The position numbers were made by a program, and so were the translations under genes. A DNA stretch of 54,902 nt from Ralstonia sp. TCR112. Its GTDB lineage: Bacteria > Pseudomonadota > Gammaproteobacteria > Burkholderiales > Burkholderiaceae. Below the pieces are notes generated by a model. The model made no database searches and had not been told where the DNA came from. It saw nothing but the letters and a program-made list of their open reading frames with translations. The stretch covers positions 1-54,902 of the forward strand of contig NZ_VOSS01000002.1 in assembly GCF_007997035.1 (NCBI RefSeq), read 5' to 3'. Of the stretch, positions 9,703-19,703 are shown in pieces; positions within the stretch are counted from its first letter, which is position 1; every line of letters begins with the position of its first letter.

Positions 9703-10818
9703 TCAAATGCGCATCGGCATGACGACGTACTTGAAGGTGTCGTCGTCCGGCAGGGTGATGAGTGCGCTCGAGTTGGAGTCGCCCAGGCTCACCTGCACTT
9801 TTTCGGCCTTGAGGTTGGCCAGCACGTCCAGCAGGTAGGTGACGTTGAAACCGATATCCAGTGCATCGCCCTGGTAGTCGATTTCGAGTTCTTCCTGCGC
9901 TTCTTCCTGGTCAGCGTTGGTGGAGCTGATCTTCAGGACGTTGGTGTCGAGCATGCAGCGCACGCCCTTGAACTTGTCGGTGGTCAGGATGGCCGTGCGT
10001 TGCAGCGCCTGCTGCAGGAAGGCACGGTCGATCGTGAAGCTGTTGCGGTAACCCTTCGGGATCACGCGCTGGAAATCCGGGAACTTGCCTTCGACCAGCT
10101 TGGAGATCAGCTCGATATTGCCGAAGGTGAACTTGACCTGGTTGGAGGCGAGTTGCACCGAGACGGGATCGTCCACGTCTTCCAGCAGGCGTTGCAGTTC
10201 GAGGATGGTCTTGCGCGGGATGATGACTTCCTGGCGGCCGCCGGCGCCTGCCGGTTGCTCGCCGGTTTCAACCCCGCAGTAGGCCAGGCGGTGGCCATCG
10301 GTGGCGACAGCCATGACTTGCTTGCCGTCCACCACCAGCAGCATGCCGTTGAGGTAGTAGCGGATGTCTTGCTGGGCCATCGCGAAGTGCACCATCGCCA
10401 GCAGGTGCTTGAGCGTCTTCTGCGGCAGCGTGATGCGGGCACCGAAATCGGTTGCCTCTGCGACGGTCGGGAATTCTTCGGCGGCCAGCGTCTGCAGCGC
10501 AAAGCGGCTCTTGCCGGATTGCACCGTCATGCGCTTGTCGTTGAGCGTGAGCGCTACTTCGCCGTCGGGCATCGCACGCAGGATGTCGACCAGCTTGCGG
10601 GCAGCCACGGTGGTGGCGATATCGCCGGCGCCGGCGCCGCAATCGGCGTGCGTGGTGATCTGGATTTCGATGTCGGTGGACAGGAAGGAAACCCGTTCAC
10701 CTTGCTTGGTGATCAGCAGATTGGCCAGGATGGGCAGCGTGTGTCGGCGTTCCACGATGCCGCTCACGATTTGCAGCGGACGCAGCAGGTTGTCTCGCGA
10801 GGTTTTGACCAATTGCAT
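9703..10818 (-). CDS. dnaN: DNA polymerase III beta subunit (sliding clamp)
   Basis: This 371-residue protein forms the ring-shaped dimer that tethers DNA polymerase III and other proteins to DNA. The start MQLVKTSRDNLLRPLQ is preceded by AAGGA. Three repeated clamp domains cover the full length; GVRCMLD and the C-terminal YVVMPMRI ending, which line the peptide-binding pocket in this family, are present. Length is normal. The gene is between dnaA and gyrB on the same strand, with its own TATAAT promoter upstream. A clamp-binding-like motif occurs in the nearby DUF3800 protein. Confidence 0.98.
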   Translation of the reverse strand: MQLVKTSRDNLLRPLQIVSGIVERRHTLPILANLLITKQGERVSFLSTDIEIQITTHADCGAGAGDIATTVAARKLVDILRAMPDGEVALTLNDKRMTVQSGKSRFALQTLAAEEFPTVAEATDFGARITLPQKTLKHLLAMVHFAMAQQDIRYYLNGMLLVVDGKQVMAVATDGHRLAYCGVETGEQPAGAGGRQEVIIPRKTILELQRLLEDVDDPVSVQLASNQVKFTFGNIELISKLVEGKFPDFQRVIPKGYRNSFTIDRAFLQQALQRTAILTTDKFKGVRCMLDTNVLKISSTNADQEEAQEELEIDYQGDALDIGFNVTYLLDVLANLKAEKVQVSLGDSNSSALITLPDDDTFKYVVMPMRI

Positions 10819-10900
10819 GAAGGCGATCCTTGGCTTGAGAGGTGACACCGCGCGCGCCCCAGCCTGGGCCACATGGGCCGGTGCCTGCAGGAGCATTCGC

Positions 10901-10947
10901 GATTAACCCAAAGTTGTTGTAAATCAAGGGGTTAATCACAAATTATA
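10901..10947 (-). promoter_or_regulatory. dnaN promoter with downstream inverted repeat
   Basis: On the minus strand a perfect TATAAT lies at 10947-10942, with a poor -35. Immediately downstream, arms GATTAACCC (10901-10909) and GGGTTAATC (10929-10937) form a 9-bp inverted repeat with a 19-base spacer that covers the expected start of the transcript. This is a candidate control point for dnaN-gyrB. Confidence 0.55.
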
Positions 10948-11010
10948 CCGCAAATAAGGGGGCGCTGGATAGCGTCACGCGCGCGGCAAATATGTCTATT
11001 GTGCATGAAA

Positions 11011-11036
11011 AGACGCCCGCATTCGAGCGGGCGTCT
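11011..11036 (-). terminator. dnaA intrinsic terminator
   Basis: Perfect 10-bp arms AGACGCCCGC and its complement with a 6-base loop, followed on the minus strand by TTTT. It lies 59 bases after the dnaA stop. Confidence 0.8.
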
Positions 11037-11094
11037 GTCGAGACTTGATTCAGGGCGAATGGCGTTGCCATGCGCTCTGCTGACCATCGCGGGG

Positions 11095-12684
11095 TCAGCC
11101 CTTGAGCGTTTGCTCAAGCACATGCAACTCGTGATTGAGCTGGGCGTCCTTGGTGCGCTCGTCGGCGATCTTGCGCACGGCGTGCAGCACCGTGGTGTGG
11201 TCGCGTCCGCCGAACAATTCGCCAATCTCGGGCAGGCTCTTCTGCGTGAGTTCCTTGGCCAGATACATGGCGATCTGACGCGGCCGCGCGATGTTGGCCG
11301 GCCGCTTCTTGGAGTACATGTCCGCGACCTTGATGTTGTAGAAATCCGCGCAGGTCTTCTGGATGTTCTCCACCGAGATCTGGCGGTTCTGCACGGTCAG
11401 CAGGTCTTTGAGCGCCTCGCGCGTGACCTCGATCGTGATCTCTTTGCCGTGGAAGTTCGAGTACGCCAGGATCTTGCGCAGCGCGCCTTCCAGCTCACGC
11501 ACGTTCGAGCGCAGGTGCTTGGCGACGAAGAAGGCCACCTCTTCCGGCACGGTCACGTTCTCGGCCTGCGCCTTCTTCATCAGAATCGCGACGCGCATTT
11601 CCAGCTCGGGCGGCTCGATGGCCACGGTCAGGCCGGAGTCGAAGCGCGAGATCAGGCGGTCGTCGATGCCGGTGATCTCTTTCGGATACGTATCGCTGGT
11701 GATGATGACCTGCGCGCGGTTGGCGATCAGCGCCTCGAACGCGTAGAAGAATTCTTCCTGCGTGCGGTTCTTGCCCGAGAAGAATTGAATGTCATCGATC
11801 AGCAGCAGATCGAGCGAGTGGTAGTAGCGCTTGAAATCGTCGAACGCCTTGCGCTGGTATGCCTTCACCACATCGGACACGTACTGCTCCGCGTGGATGT
11901 AGCGGATGCGCGCACGGGGGTTCTCCATCAGCATGAAGTTGCCGATGGCATGGATCAAGTGCGTCTTGCCCAGGCCCACGCCGCCGTACAGGTACAGCGG
12001 GTTGTACGACTTGCCCGGGTTGTTGGCCACCTGGATGGCCGCGGCGCGCGCCAACTGGTTCGCCTTGCCGGTGACGAAGTTGTCGAACGTCAGGATCTGA
12101 TTGAGCCGCGAGCGCTCGTGCACGGAATCGTCCACCGGCGCCTGCGGCGGCGCGGCCAGGCTCGTGACCACGGCGGGCGCCTGCGGCGGCATGCGGTACG
12201 ACTGCGCGCTGACCTCGGCGGCGTCCATCACGGGCACGTCGATATCGGCGGCGGCATGGCTGGCCGTTGCGAGTGCGGTTTCGCGGTACACGGACGGCGC
12301 GGGGCGCAGCGTGGTGGCGTCATGTGCAACACCGTTGCCGGCCGGCATGACCTGCCGCGGTTGAATTGCTTGCCCGCCGAGGGGTTGCATCGGCACCGGC
12401 GCGAGCGCGGGCTGGAGGGCCGCCTGGCGCTGGCCGGCGGTCGGGTCGAGCACGAACTGCACATCGACCGCCGCCTCCCAGTAGTCGCACGCGAGCGACT
12501 GGATGCGGCCCGAGAACTGGCTCTTGACCCAGTCGAGCTTGAAGCGGTTGGGCGCGGCAATCCGCAGCGTGCACGCCTGCTCGTCAAACGACAGCGGCGT
12601 CAGCGGCTTGATCCACGTCTTGAATTGTTGCGGTGTCAGCTCACTCTCGAGCTGAGCCGACGCCGCATGCCAGAAATCCTGCAT
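11095..12684 (-). CDS. dnaA: Chromosomal replication initiator protein DnaA
   Basis: DnaA binds DnaA boxes in oriC and opens the duplex. The 529-residue protein starts [13 protein letters not shown]; the open frame extends further upstream but that part is in oriC and not DnaA-like. Domain I is residues 1-90, followed by a long, Ala/Pro-rich linker. The AAA+ domain III has the Walker [11 protein letters not shown] and Walker [11 protein letters not shown]. Domain IV ends with the signature [15 protein letters not shown], which reads the DnaA box. Gene order with dnaN and gyrB is the common one. Boxes directly upstream suggest autoregulation, as is known in other bacteria. Confidence 0.98.
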   Translation of the reverse strand: MQDFWHAASAQLESELTPQQFKTWIKPLTPLSFDEQACTLRIAAPNRFKLDWVKSQFSGRIQSLACDYWEAAVDVQFVLDPTAGQRQAALQPALAPVPMQPLGGQAIQPRQVMPAGNGVAHDATTLRPAPSVYRETALATASHAAADIDVPVMDAAEVSAQSYRMPPQAPAVVTSLAAPPQAPVDDSVHERSRLNQILTFDNFVTGKANQLARAAAIQVANNPGKSYNPLYLYGGVGLGKTHLIHAIGNFMLMENPRARIRYIHAEQYVSDVVKAYQRKAFDDFKRYYHSLDLLLIDDIQFFSGKNRTQEEFFYAFEALIANRAQVIITSDTYPKEITGIDDRLISRFDSGLTVAIEPPELEMRVAILMKKAQAENVTVPEEVAFFVAKHLRSNVRELEGALRKILAYSNFHGKEITIEVTREALKDLLTVQNRQISVENIQKTCADFYNIKVADMYSKKRPANIARPRQIAMYLAKELTQKSLPEIGELFGGRDHTTVLHAVRKIADERTKDAQLNHELHVLEQTLKG

Positions 12685-13313
12685 CGTTATCGTTAGGTGT
12701 TTGACCGGCGCCACACGCGTCTGATGACGTCCCCGGGAGGGCCGGCCGCCGGGCTTCTGGCGCAGGCCAGAAACCGGGTGGCTTTCGTTATTGGAACGGG
12801 ATTGTACCCCCTGCCGAAAGTTATCCACAAAGGATAAGTCTGTGGATAACCTGTGGACCCGCTGTGAGTAGCAGTGGACAACCGATTTTGTTGACTTCCC
12901 GCAAACCCAGTCCCGACAACGCTTTTCGCAGAGCACACCAAGCCGCACAAGGCGATGGGGACAACTCGCCAATGGGTGGATTTCGGGCGCGGAGCGCACG
13001 TTATCCCCAATCAGCAAGGCTTGACAGATGTGGAAAATGCCGCTTAAATGTCGGGTTCTGCGATGCGCAGCAGGGGAGCGCACGCTTGTTCGTGTCAGAT
13101 GCGGGGCGAGAAACACTTCGTCGCGACTGATCCGGCTTAGGCCCGATGCTCTCGGTGCCCGATGTTCCGGTGACACCCTAGACCTGAACAACATAGCGCA
13201 CGGCAGTCTGCGTGGGCGATTTCTCTGACTGAATCGACACCAGGCCGCGGCGGTAGCCCTAGGCCCGGCGCGTGCGGCAATGTCCGCACCACCCATTAAC
13301 AAGAGAGTGCATC
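12685..13313. other. oriC: Chromosomal replication origin region (oriC) between dnaA and rpmH
   Basis: This non-coding stretch holds DnaA boxes: TTATCCACA at 12821-12829 on the plus strand, TGTGGATAA at 12841-12849 (minus strand), a variant TTATCCCCA at 13001-13009, and weaker relatives near 12852, 12873 and 12957. The position between divergent dnaA and rpmH is the standard origin site. I do not see a pronounced AT-rich unwinding element. The promoters for dnaA and rpmH must also lie here. Confidence 0.85.
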
Positions 13314-13448
13314 ATGAAGCGTACCTATCAACCTTCCGTTACCCGTCGCAAGCGCACCCACGGTTTCCGTGTTCGCATGAAGACCCGTGGTGGCCGTGCT
13401 GTGCTGAACGCACGCCGCGCCAAGGGCCGTAAGCGCCTGGCCATCTAA
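13314..13448 (+). CDS. rpmH: 50S ribosomal protein L34
   Basis: A 44-residue, strongly basic protein starting [18 protein letters not shown] and ending GRKRLAI, an almost invariant bacterial sequence. It is a late-assembling protein of the large ribosomal subunit. It starts the rpmH-rnpA-yidD-yidC run next to oriC, a conserved order. Confidence 0.98.
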   Translation: MKRTYQPSVTRRKRTHGFRVRMKTRGGRAVLNARRAKGRKRLAI

Positions 13449-13510
13449 AGACGGCCGCGCCGAGGGTGGCGGCTCATAGTCGTTGCCCATGGCTTTGCGG
13501 CACGCTGGCG

Positions 13511-13933
13511 ATGGGCTTGCACGCCTACCCCAAGGCCGCGAGGCTGACAAAAACGGATGAGTTTTCATCCGTTTTTGCTTTGCGGCCGGTCCGGCGTAGT
13601 CGTCACTTCGTTCTGTATGTGCGCGCCAACGGCGCCGCCCAAGCACGCCTGGGCGTGGTGATCGGCAAGAAATTCGCCAAACGCGCTGTCGAGCGCAACC
13701 TCATCAAGCGTCAGTGCCGCGAGTTGTTCCGCCTGCGGCAGCCCCTGCTGGGCGGTCGCGACGTGCTGATCCGCCTGCACGCCAAGTTTCCGCGCCAGGA
13801 CGTACCGACCGTGACCGCCTTCAAGCGCATCTGCCGCGAAGAGCTGGTGCATCTCTTTGAGGTTGCCGCGCGTCCATTGCCGGCCCCGCCTTCGGCCACA
13901 CCGTCCCAGCCCGGCGCTGGGAGCACGCCATGA
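13511..13933 (+). CDS. rnpA: Ribonuclease P protein component
   Basis: A basic 140-residue protein that binds RNase P RNA and helps cleave tRNA 5' leaders. The core has [12 protein letters not shown], the [26 protein letters not shown] segment containing the RNR-type motif, and an Ala/Pro-rich tail. An alternative GTG start at 13466 would add 15 residues; the ATG at 13511 places the conserved RLTK motif at a typical distance from the N-terminus. The stop overlaps the yidD start as ATGA. Confidence 0.92.
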   Translation: MGLHAYPKAARLTKTDEFSSVFALRPVRRSRHFVLYVRANGAAQARLGVVIGKKFAKRAVERNLIKRQCRELFRLRQPLLGGRDVLIRLHAKFPRQDVPTVTAFKRICREELVHLFEVAARPLPAPPSATPSQPGAGSTP

Positions 13934-14367
13934 CGCGCGTGCTGCTGTTTCTGCTGCGCATCTACAAAGTGGCGTTCAGCCCGTTTGTGGGCGCGCAATG
14001 CCGTTTCCTACCGACCTGTTCCGACTACGCGCGCGACGCCGTGCTCGCTCACGGGCCCGGTTACGGCAGTTATCTTGCGGCAAAACGTCTATGCCGCTGC
14101 CATCCGTTCGCACAAGGCGGGTATGATCCTGTGCCGCCCGCCGCTGGCGACGCTGTGCCCCGCTCCACCGATCCCGCATCGACCGACGCGACCGCAGCTG
14201 CCCCCCAGCCTGCGCGGCCGTCGATCCAGGCAGTGCCGGAAAACGTAGCGAGCAGCCCAAAATTGGACCGAGAAGCGCAACCGTACAAGGGTACGGTGAG
14301 CAACGCAGGTTCAAGACCGGGCTGCGCAGCCGTTTTTCGGCGCTGGCTTCACCTTCCCAGACCGTAA
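13930..14367 (+). CDS. yidD: Membrane protein insertion efficiency factor YidD, with long C-terminal extension
   Basis: Residues 1-75 match YidD: a hydrophobic N-terminus ([15 protein letters not shown]), [14 protein letters not shown], and [26 protein letters not shown]. YidD supports YidC-dependent insertion of membrane proteins. The usual family length is about 70-100 residues; here about 70 further residues of low-complexity Pro/Ala-rich sequence follow, ending 6 bases before yidC. The tail may be real or may reflect a lost stop codon. It is coupled to rnpA through an ATGA overlap. Confidence 0.92.
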   Translation: MTRVLLFLLRIYKVAFSPFVGAQCRFLPTCSDYARDAVLAHGPGYGSYLAAKRLCRCHPFAQGGYDPVPPAAGDAVPRSTDPASTDATAAAPQPARPSIQAVPENVASSPKLDREAQPYKGTVSNAGSRPGCAAVFRRWLHLPRP

Positions 14368-14373
14368 TCCGAC

Positions 14374-16038
14374 ATGGATATCAAACGCACCATTCTCTGG
14401 GTGATCTTCTCGCTGGCGGTTGTCCTGCTGTTCGACAACTGGCAACGCGCGAATGGCCACCAGTCGATGTTCTTCCCGACGCCGCAAACGGCCACGACGA
14501 CGGCCGCTGCGCCGGGCAGCACGCCCGCAGGCGATGTGCCGAAGAGCGCCTCGACGACGGCAGCCGCCGGGTCGCAAGCTGCCCCGGCCACGGGCGCCGC
14601 TTCGCAGGCACCGGCTTCGGAAAAGATCGTCATCTCGACCGACCTGCTGCGCGCCACCATCGACACCGACGGCGCCATCGTCACCAAGCTCGAACTACTC
14701 GATCAGAAAGACCACGACGGCAACCCGATGGTGCTGTTCGACCGCAGCGTCGAGCGCACTTATCTGGCTCGCTCGGGCCTGATCGGCGGCGACTTCCCGA
14801 ACCACACGACGGTGTTCACGGCATCGGCCGGCCCGCGTGACCTTGGCACGGGCAACGATGTCTCGATCACGCTGACGGCCGACAAAGGCGGCGCCAAGCT
14901 GGCCAAGACGTACGTCTTCAAGCGCGGCAGCTACGTGATCGACACGCGCTTCGACGTGACGAACGACGGCACTGCCCCGATCAACCCGACGCTGTACCTG
15001 GAACTGGCCCGCGACGGCGGCGCCATCGAGCAGTCGCGCTTCTACAGCACGTTCACCGGCCCGGCCGTGTACACCGACGGCGACAAGTTCCACAAGATCA
15101 CCTTTGCCGACATCGACAAGGGCAAGGCACAGGTGCCGGCCCCGACCGACAGCGGCTGGGTGGCGATGGTACAGCACTACTTTGCATCGGCCTGGATTCC
15201 GGCAGACAACGTCAAGCGCGAGTACTACGTCAACCGCGTCGACAACAACTTCTACCGCATCGGCATCCAGGAGCCGCTGGGCACCGTGGCGCCGGGCGCC
15301 AGCGTGTCGGCCACGGCACGTCTGTTCGCCGGCCCGCAGCAAGCGCGCATGCTTGAAGCCATCACCCCGGGCCTGGACCTGGTGAAGGACTATGGCTGGC
15401 TGACCATCGTCGCCAAGCCGCTGTTCTGGCTGCTCGAGAAGATCCACGCGCTGCTGGGCAACTGGGGCTGGTCGATCGTGGCACTCACGGTGCTGATCAA
15501 GCTGGTGTTCTTCCCGCTGTCGGCCACGAGCTACCGTTCGATGGCGAAGATGAAGGACCTGCAGCCGCGCATGACGGCCATCCGCGAGCGCCACAAGGGC
15601 GATCCGCAGAAGATGAACCAGGAAATGATGACGCTGTACCGCACCGAGAAGGTCAATCCGCTCGGCGGCTGCCTGCCGATCGTGATCCAGATTCCGGTGT
15701 TCATGGCGTTGTACTGGGCGCTGCTGTCGTCGGTGGAAATGCGCGGCGCGCCGTGGATCGGCTGGGTGCACGATCTGTCCACGCCTGACCCGTTCTACAT
15801 CCTGCCGGTGCTGATGGCCGTGTCGATGTTCGTGCAGACCAAGCTGAACCCGACGCCGCCGGACCCGGTGCAGGCCAAGGTGATGATGTTCATGCCGATC
15901 GCGTTCTCGGTGATGTTCTTCTTCTTCCCGGCCGGCCTGGTGCTGTACTGGGTGGTGAACAACTGCCTGTCGATCGCGCAGCAATGGTCGATCAACCGCA
16001 TGCTGGGCACCAACAACAAGGCGGCACCCGCCAAGTAA
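14374..16038 (+). CDS. yidC: Membrane protein insertase YidC
   Basis: This 554-residue inner-membrane protein inserts and folds membrane proteins with or without SecYEG. The N-terminal transmembrane helix ([18 protein letters not shown]) is followed by an Ala/Thr-rich linker, the large periplasmic domain, and the C-terminal 60KD_IMP domain with five helices. The hydrophilic-groove arginine lies in the segment [18 protein letters not shown]. The DNA begins 6 bases after yidD and is followed by a UUCG-loop terminator. Confidence 0.98.
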   Translation: MDIKRTILWVIFSLAVVLLFDNWQRANGHQSMFFPTPQTATTTAAAPGSTPAGDVPKSASTTAAAGSQAAPATGAASQAPASEKIVISTDLLRATIDTDGAIVTKLELLDQKDHDGNPMVLFDRSVERTYLARSGLIGGDFPNHTTVFTASAGPRDLGTGNDVSITLTADKGGAKLAKTYVFKRGSYVIDTRFDVTNDGTAPINPTLYLELARDGGAIEQSRFYSTFTGPAVYTDGDKFHKITFADIDKGKAQVPAPTDSGWVAMVQHYFASAWIPADNVKREYYVNRVDNNFYRIGIQEPLGTVAPGASVSATARLFAGPQQARMLEAITPGLDLVKDYGWLTIVAKPLFWLLEKIHALLGNWGWSIVALTVLIKLVFFPLSATSYRSMAKMKDLQPRMTAIRERHKGDPQKMNQEMMTLYRTEKVNPLGGCLPIVIQIPVFMALYWALLSSVEMRGAPWIGWVHDLSTPDPFYILPVLMAVSMFVQTKLNPTPPDPVQAKVMMFMPIAFSVMFFFFPAGLVLYWVVNNCLSIAQQWSINRMLGTNNKAAPAK

Positions 16039-16054
16039 GGCGAATGCGCTTCAG

Positions 16055-16083
16055 AAAAAAGGGCACCTTCGGGTGCCCTTTTT
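16055..16083. terminator. Intrinsic terminator between yidC and the VOC gene
   Basis: GGGCACC-TTCG-GGTGCCC flanked by six A and five T. It serves yidC and probably also the convergent VOC gene. Confidence 0.9.
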
Positions 16084-16110
16084 CATGCCTGCCAGAAAGG
16101 CTTCAAGACC

Positions 16111-16509
16111 TCAAACCGGTGCGTGGCAAACGGCCTCGATGTTGTGACCGTCGGGGTCGCGCACGAACGCGGCGTAGTAGTTCGGGTGATAGTGCGCGCG
16201 CACGCCAGGCGCGCCGTTGTCGGTGCCGCCGGCAGCCGTCGCAGCGGCGTAGAACGCCTCCACCTCGCCACGCGTATCGACGCGAAAGGCCACGTGCAGC
16301 GGCGGCTTGTTCGGCGCCTGCCCCGCCATCGCCGCCGAAATCCAGAACTCCGCCTTGCCCGGCGGGCCAAAGCCGGCCACGTCGGTGTGGCCGGTCACGG
16401 CCGCGGGAAACTCCAGCACCTTGGCCAGACCAATGGCGCCAAGTGCCTGCTCGTAGAACCGCTTGCTGGCGTCGAAATCGCTGACGACGACGCCGGTGTG
16501 ATCGATCAT
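16111..16509 (-). CDS. VOC (glyoxalase/dioxygenase superfamily) protein
   Basis: A 132-residue single-module protein starting [23 protein letters not shown] after AAGGAGA. The vicinal-oxygen-chelate fold is recognisable from the first beta strand with the metal-ligand His, the LHVAF segment, and the end [16 protein letters not shown] with a His and a Glu ligand. Members are lyases or dioxygenases, or bind small molecules; the substrate cannot be predicted. It sits on the opposite strand between yidC and mnmE and diverges from mnmE by 59 bases. Confidence 0.85.
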   Translation of the reverse strand: MIDHTGVVVSDFDASKRFYEQALGAIGLAKVLEFPAAVTGHTDVAGFGPPGKAEFWISAAMAGQAPNKPPLHVAFRVDTRGEVEAFYAAATAAGGTDNGAPGVRAHYHPNYYAAFVRDPDGHNIEAVCHAPV

Positions 16510-16568
16510 CCGAATCTCCTTGGTTGGAAACTGGCGCGCAACTGCGCGGCTGCCGCACAATACCGCCC

Positions 16569-18014
16569 ATGACTGCTGCTGACCACCCCACCGCCTTGCC
16601 GAACGCTTCCACCGCGCCACGCGCGCCCATCCTCACGATCCCCATCGCTGCGATTGCGACCGCGCCGGGGCGGGGCGGCATCGGCGTGGTGCGCGTGTCG
16701 GGGCCTGATGTGCGTGCCGTCATGCAAGCCGTGTGCGGACGCGTGCTGACGCCGCGCCTGGCAACCTACCTGCCGTTCCTCGACGCCGACGGCAACGCCA
16801 TCGATCGCGGCATCGCGCTGTGGTTTCCCGCGCCGCATTCGTACACCGGCGAAGACGTGCTCGAGCTGCAGGGCCACGGCGGCCCCGTCGTGATGCAACT
16901 GCTGCTGCAGCGCTGCCTGGCCGCAGGCCGCGAGATCGGCCTGCGCGTGGCCGAGCCCGGCGAGTTCACGCGCCGCGCCTTCCTCAACGACAAGATGGAT
17001 CTGGCGCAGGCCGAGGCGGTCGCCGATCTGATCGAAGCCAGCACCGAAGCGGCCGCACGTTCGGCGGCGCGCTCGCTCGATGGCGCGTTTTCGCAGGCGG
17101 TGCATGCGCTGGTCGAGCGCGTGATCCATCTGCGCATGCTGGTCGAAGCGACGCTGGATTTTCCCGAGGAGGAAATCGACTTCCTGGAAGCCTCCGACGC
17201 GCGCGGTCAGCTTGCCGACATTCGTGCCGCCGTTGACGGCGTGCTGGCGCAGGCGCGCCAGGGTGCGCTGCTGCGCGAAGGCCTGCACGTGGTGCTGGCG
17301 GGGCAGCCGAACGTCGGTAAGTCGTCGCTGCTCAATGCGCTGGCCGGCGCGGAGCTTGCCATCGTCACGCCGATTGCCGGCACCACGCGTGACAAGGTGC
17401 AGCAGACGATCCAGATTGAAGGCATCCCGCTGAACATCGTCGACACGGCTGGCCTGCGCGATACGGAAGACGAAGTCGAACGCATCGGCATCGAGCGCAC
17501 CTGGGCCGCCATCGCCCGCGCCGATGTCGTCCTGCATCTGCTGGATGCGGCGGACTATCGCGCCAACGGCCTCTCGCCCGAAGATGCCGCCATCGACGCG
17601 CGCATCGCCGAGCACGTGCCCGCCGGCGTGCCGACGCTGCGCGTCATCAACAAGATCGACCTCTCGGGCGTGGCCGTACCGGGCCGCGTGGATGCAGAGC
17701 CGCCCGAGGTCTGGCTATCGGCGCGCGATGGCCTTGGCGTCGAACTGCTGCGCGCGGCGTTGCTGGAGATTGCCGGCTGGCAGGGCGGCGGCGAGGGGCT
17801 TTACCTCGCCCGCGAGCGCCATCTCGCTGCGCTGCGCACGGCCCGCGAACATCTCGCCACAGCGGCGGAGCACGCGGCACAGCAAGCGCAATCGCTGGAT
17901 CTGTTTGCCGAGGAGTTGCGGCTTGCGCAGGAGGCGTTGAACAGCATTACGGGGGCGTTTTCGAGTGATGATTTGCTGGGGGTGATTTTTAGTCGGTTCT
18001 GCATCGGCAAGTGA
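16569..18014 (+). CDS. mnmE: tRNA uridine-5-carboxymethylaminomethyl GTPase MnmE
   Basis: This 481-residue GTPase works with MnmG to modify U34 in tRNAs. The N-terminal formyl-THF-binding domain has [20 protein letters not shown]; the inserted G domain has G1 [10 protein letters not shown]2 region AGTTRDK, G3 DTAGLRD and G4 NKID; and the protein ends in the invariant FCIGK. I chose the ATG at 16569, as an upstream in-frame start adds only poorly conserved residues. The gene completes the conserved origin-flanking block. Confidence 0.97.
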   Translation: MTAADHPTALPNASTAPRAPILTIPIAAIATAPGRGGIGVVRVSGPDVRAVMQAVCGRVLTPRLATYLPFLDADGNAIDRGIALWFPAPHSYTGEDVLELQGHGGPVVMQLLLQRCLAAGREIGLRVAEPGEFTRRAFLNDKMDLAQAEAVADLIEASTEAAARSAARSLDGAFSQAVHALVERVIHLRMLVEATLDFPEEEIDFLEASDARGQLADIRAAVDGVLAQARQGALLREGLHVVLAGQPNVGKSSLLNALAGAELAIVTPIAGTTRDKVQQTIQIEGIPLNIVDTAGLRDTEDEVERIGIERTWAAIARADVVLHLLDAADYRANGLSPEDAAIDARIAEHVPAGVPTLRVINKIDLSGVAVPGRVDAEPPEVWLSARDGLGVELLRAALLEIAGWQGGGEGLYLARERHLAALRTAREHLATAAEHAAQQAQSLDLFAEELRLAQEALNSITGAFSSDDLLGVIFSRFCIGK

Positions 18015-18021
18015 CGGCCCC

Positions 18022-18410
18022 ATGTCTGCCTACCCCGTCTCCATCAAAGGCGTCCTCCGCGCCCCCACCGGCGATATCGTTCTGCTGCTCAATGAGCGGG
18101 AGGAATGGGAGTTGCCCGGCGGCCGCATCGAACTTGGCGAAACGTCCACCGAATGCCTGGTTCGCGAGATCGCCGAAGAGCTGAACCTGCGCGTGGAAGT
18201 GGGCGCGTTGATCGACACGTACCTGTTCGAAGTCGTGCCGGGCAAGCATGTGTTCATTGCGACGTATGCGTGCGCGCTGGTCGGCCCGTTCGAGCCGACG
18301 TCAGTCATGAACACAAGCGCCTCGGGCTGTTTGCGCCGGATGCGTTGCCGGTGAATTTGCCGGAGGGCTATCGGGCGTCGATAGCGGCGGCGCTGAAGGC
18401 AGCGGCCTAG
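18022..18410 (+). pseudogene. Nudix hydrolase, apparent frameshift near the C-terminus
   Basis: The N-terminal two thirds are a Nudix domain: the box GGRIELGETSTECLVREIAEE follows G-x5-E-x7-REU-x-EE. The first frame ends at 18354 in an unrelated tail, while the next frame continues as HEHKRLGLFAPDALPVNLPEGY, typical for a Nudix end, up to 18410. One missing base at about 18296-18305 explains this. Nudix enzymes hydrolyse nucleoside diphosphates linked to other groups; the substrate is unknown. It starts 7 bases after mnmE and is followed closely by the phosphatase-like gene, so the three may be cotranscribed. Confidence 0.8.
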
Positions 18411-18413
18411 CCG

Positions 18414-18737
18414 ATGCGTGCGCTCTTCATCTGCAGCCGCAATCGGCTACGCAGCCCGACGGCGGAAGCGGTCTTCGCCAAGTGGCCCAACGTCGAGACC
18501 GACTCTGCGGGCTTGGCGCCCGACGCAGACGTACAACTCGACGCCGACCAGCTCGACTGGGCCGAAGTGATTTTTGTCATGGAACGCAGCCACCAGCGAC
18601 GCCTGTCGCAACGGTTTGACGCGCGGCTGCGCGGCAAGCGCGTCGTGTGTCTGAATATTCCAGACGACTACGTATTCATGCAGCCGGAACTCGTCGCCTT
18701 GCTGGAGAAACGAGTCGGGCCGCATTTGCGCGGTTGA
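18414..18737 (+). CDS. Small low-molecular-weight protein-tyrosine-phosphatase-like protein
   Basis: A 107-residue protein starting MRALFICSRNRLRSPTAE. The C-x5-R-S loop (C7 to R13) matches the phosphate-binding loop of low-molecular-weight tyrosine phosphatases, and the DSAGL and FVMERSHQRRL segments fit this family. It is shorter than standard members (about 150 residues) and belongs to a compact predicted-phosphatase group. The substrate is not known. It starts four bases after the Nudix frame ends. Confidence 0.75.
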   Translation: MRALFICSRNRLRSPTAEAVFAKWPNVETDSAGLAPDADVQLDADQLDWAEVIFVMERSHQRRLSQRFDARLRGKRVVCLNIPDDYVFMQPELVALLEKRVGPHLRG

Positions 18738-18752
18738 CTGCCAGGCAGCCGC

Positions 18753-19014
18753 TCAATCCCGGCCCCACCGCCAGCGCGGCGGCTCGCCCTTCCACCAGCA
18801 AACCAGCACCAGCAGCACTGACACGCTCAGGACGTACAACGAAAAACCCAACTGCGTGCGCCCCGGCTGCAGCCCGACGATGCCAGCCGCCAGCAGTACG
18901 GCATAAATGGCGAGCACTACCCAGCCCTGCCAACGCGAAGGGAAACCCCATCCCCAGCCGTACCGCTTGGCGGGAAACCAGTACTCGTTGGAATCGGTAG
19001 ACATCGTTGTTTGG
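18753..19014 (-). CDS. Small two-helix membrane protein of unknown function
   Basis: An 86-residue product starting MSTDSNEYWFPAKRYGWGWG. A Trp/Gly-rich N-terminus is followed by two predicted transmembrane segments, about 28-48 (WVVLAIYAVLLAAGIVG) and 54-73 (GFSLYVLSVSVLLVLVCWW), and a basic tail. This composition is typical of small uncharacterised inner-membrane proteins found in Burkholderiaceae. No function can be assigned. It runs convergent to the phosphatase-like gene. Confidence 0.7.
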
Positions 19015-19343
19015 GAAAGCGCGTGCAAAGGATGCCCGCTACTGTACTCCCGCACAGAATCGGCGAAACAAACGCCAACAGCCAGCCGGTCATTTACCGC
19101 TGGCGGATGTCGTTTGCAACAGAGAAGGGCGCGCAGGGCGCACCGAAGCGGCGGACAATGGCGCACAGGCCATCAACCGCATCTTGCTAGCTTCTGTATC
19201 GGGGAGTGGAGCGTTGGTTGATTCCGGAAAGGCTTCCGGCACGCGCAAGGCGCTACAAACCAAGCTCGGCGGAACGGAGGTCGAATGACTTCACACCGCC
19301 AGCGGCAGCACCCGATTGGTGCTACCGAAACAATCGCGCGATC
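19015..19343. other. Intergenic stretch between the small membrane gene and rpsU
   Basis: No convincing gene. A hairpin at 19304-19326 (GGCAGCACC with GGTGCTACC) lies just after the rpsU stop on the minus strand and could end the rpsU transcript, although no T-run follows. The promoter of the small membrane gene should be near 19020-19080. Confidence 0.5.
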
Positions 19344-19556
19344 TTAGTAGAGCTTCTTCGGCAGCATTTGCGAACGCAGGCGTTTACGCGTACGCGACAC
19401 AGCAGCAGCCTTCTTGCGCTTGCGCTCGGTCGTCGGCTTTTCGTAAGCGGTGCGGGCGCGCAGTTCCTTGATCAGGCCAGTGCGCTCGATTTCACGGCGG
19501 AAGCGGCGCAGCGCAACTTCGACCGGCTCGTTTTCTTTCAGACGGATGGTGGTCAT
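19344..19556 (-). CDS. rpsU: 30S ribosomal protein S21
   Basis: A 70-residue basic protein, [22 protein letters not shown] at the start, matching S21 over its entire length. S21 takes part in translation initiation at the small subunit. A strong AAGGGA ribosome-binding site precedes the ATG. Here it is monocistronic, as often in betaproteobacteria with several S21 genes. Confidence 0.97.
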   Translation of the reverse strand: MTTIRLKENEPVEVALRRFRREIERTGLIKELRARTAYEKPTTERKRKKAAAVSRTRKRLRSQMLPKKLY

Positions 19557-19703
19557 CGGGTCCCTTGCTCAGTATTCGGGTGGACGGCGAAACAGCGGAT
19601 TATATACCGCCCAGAGGGCGTGCAGTGTAGTTGAATCTGTTTACCGATGCAAGGCACTTCCGATTGTGGCGGAAAGGCCATTTTCTGCCGCAATTTTGCG
19701 TAG

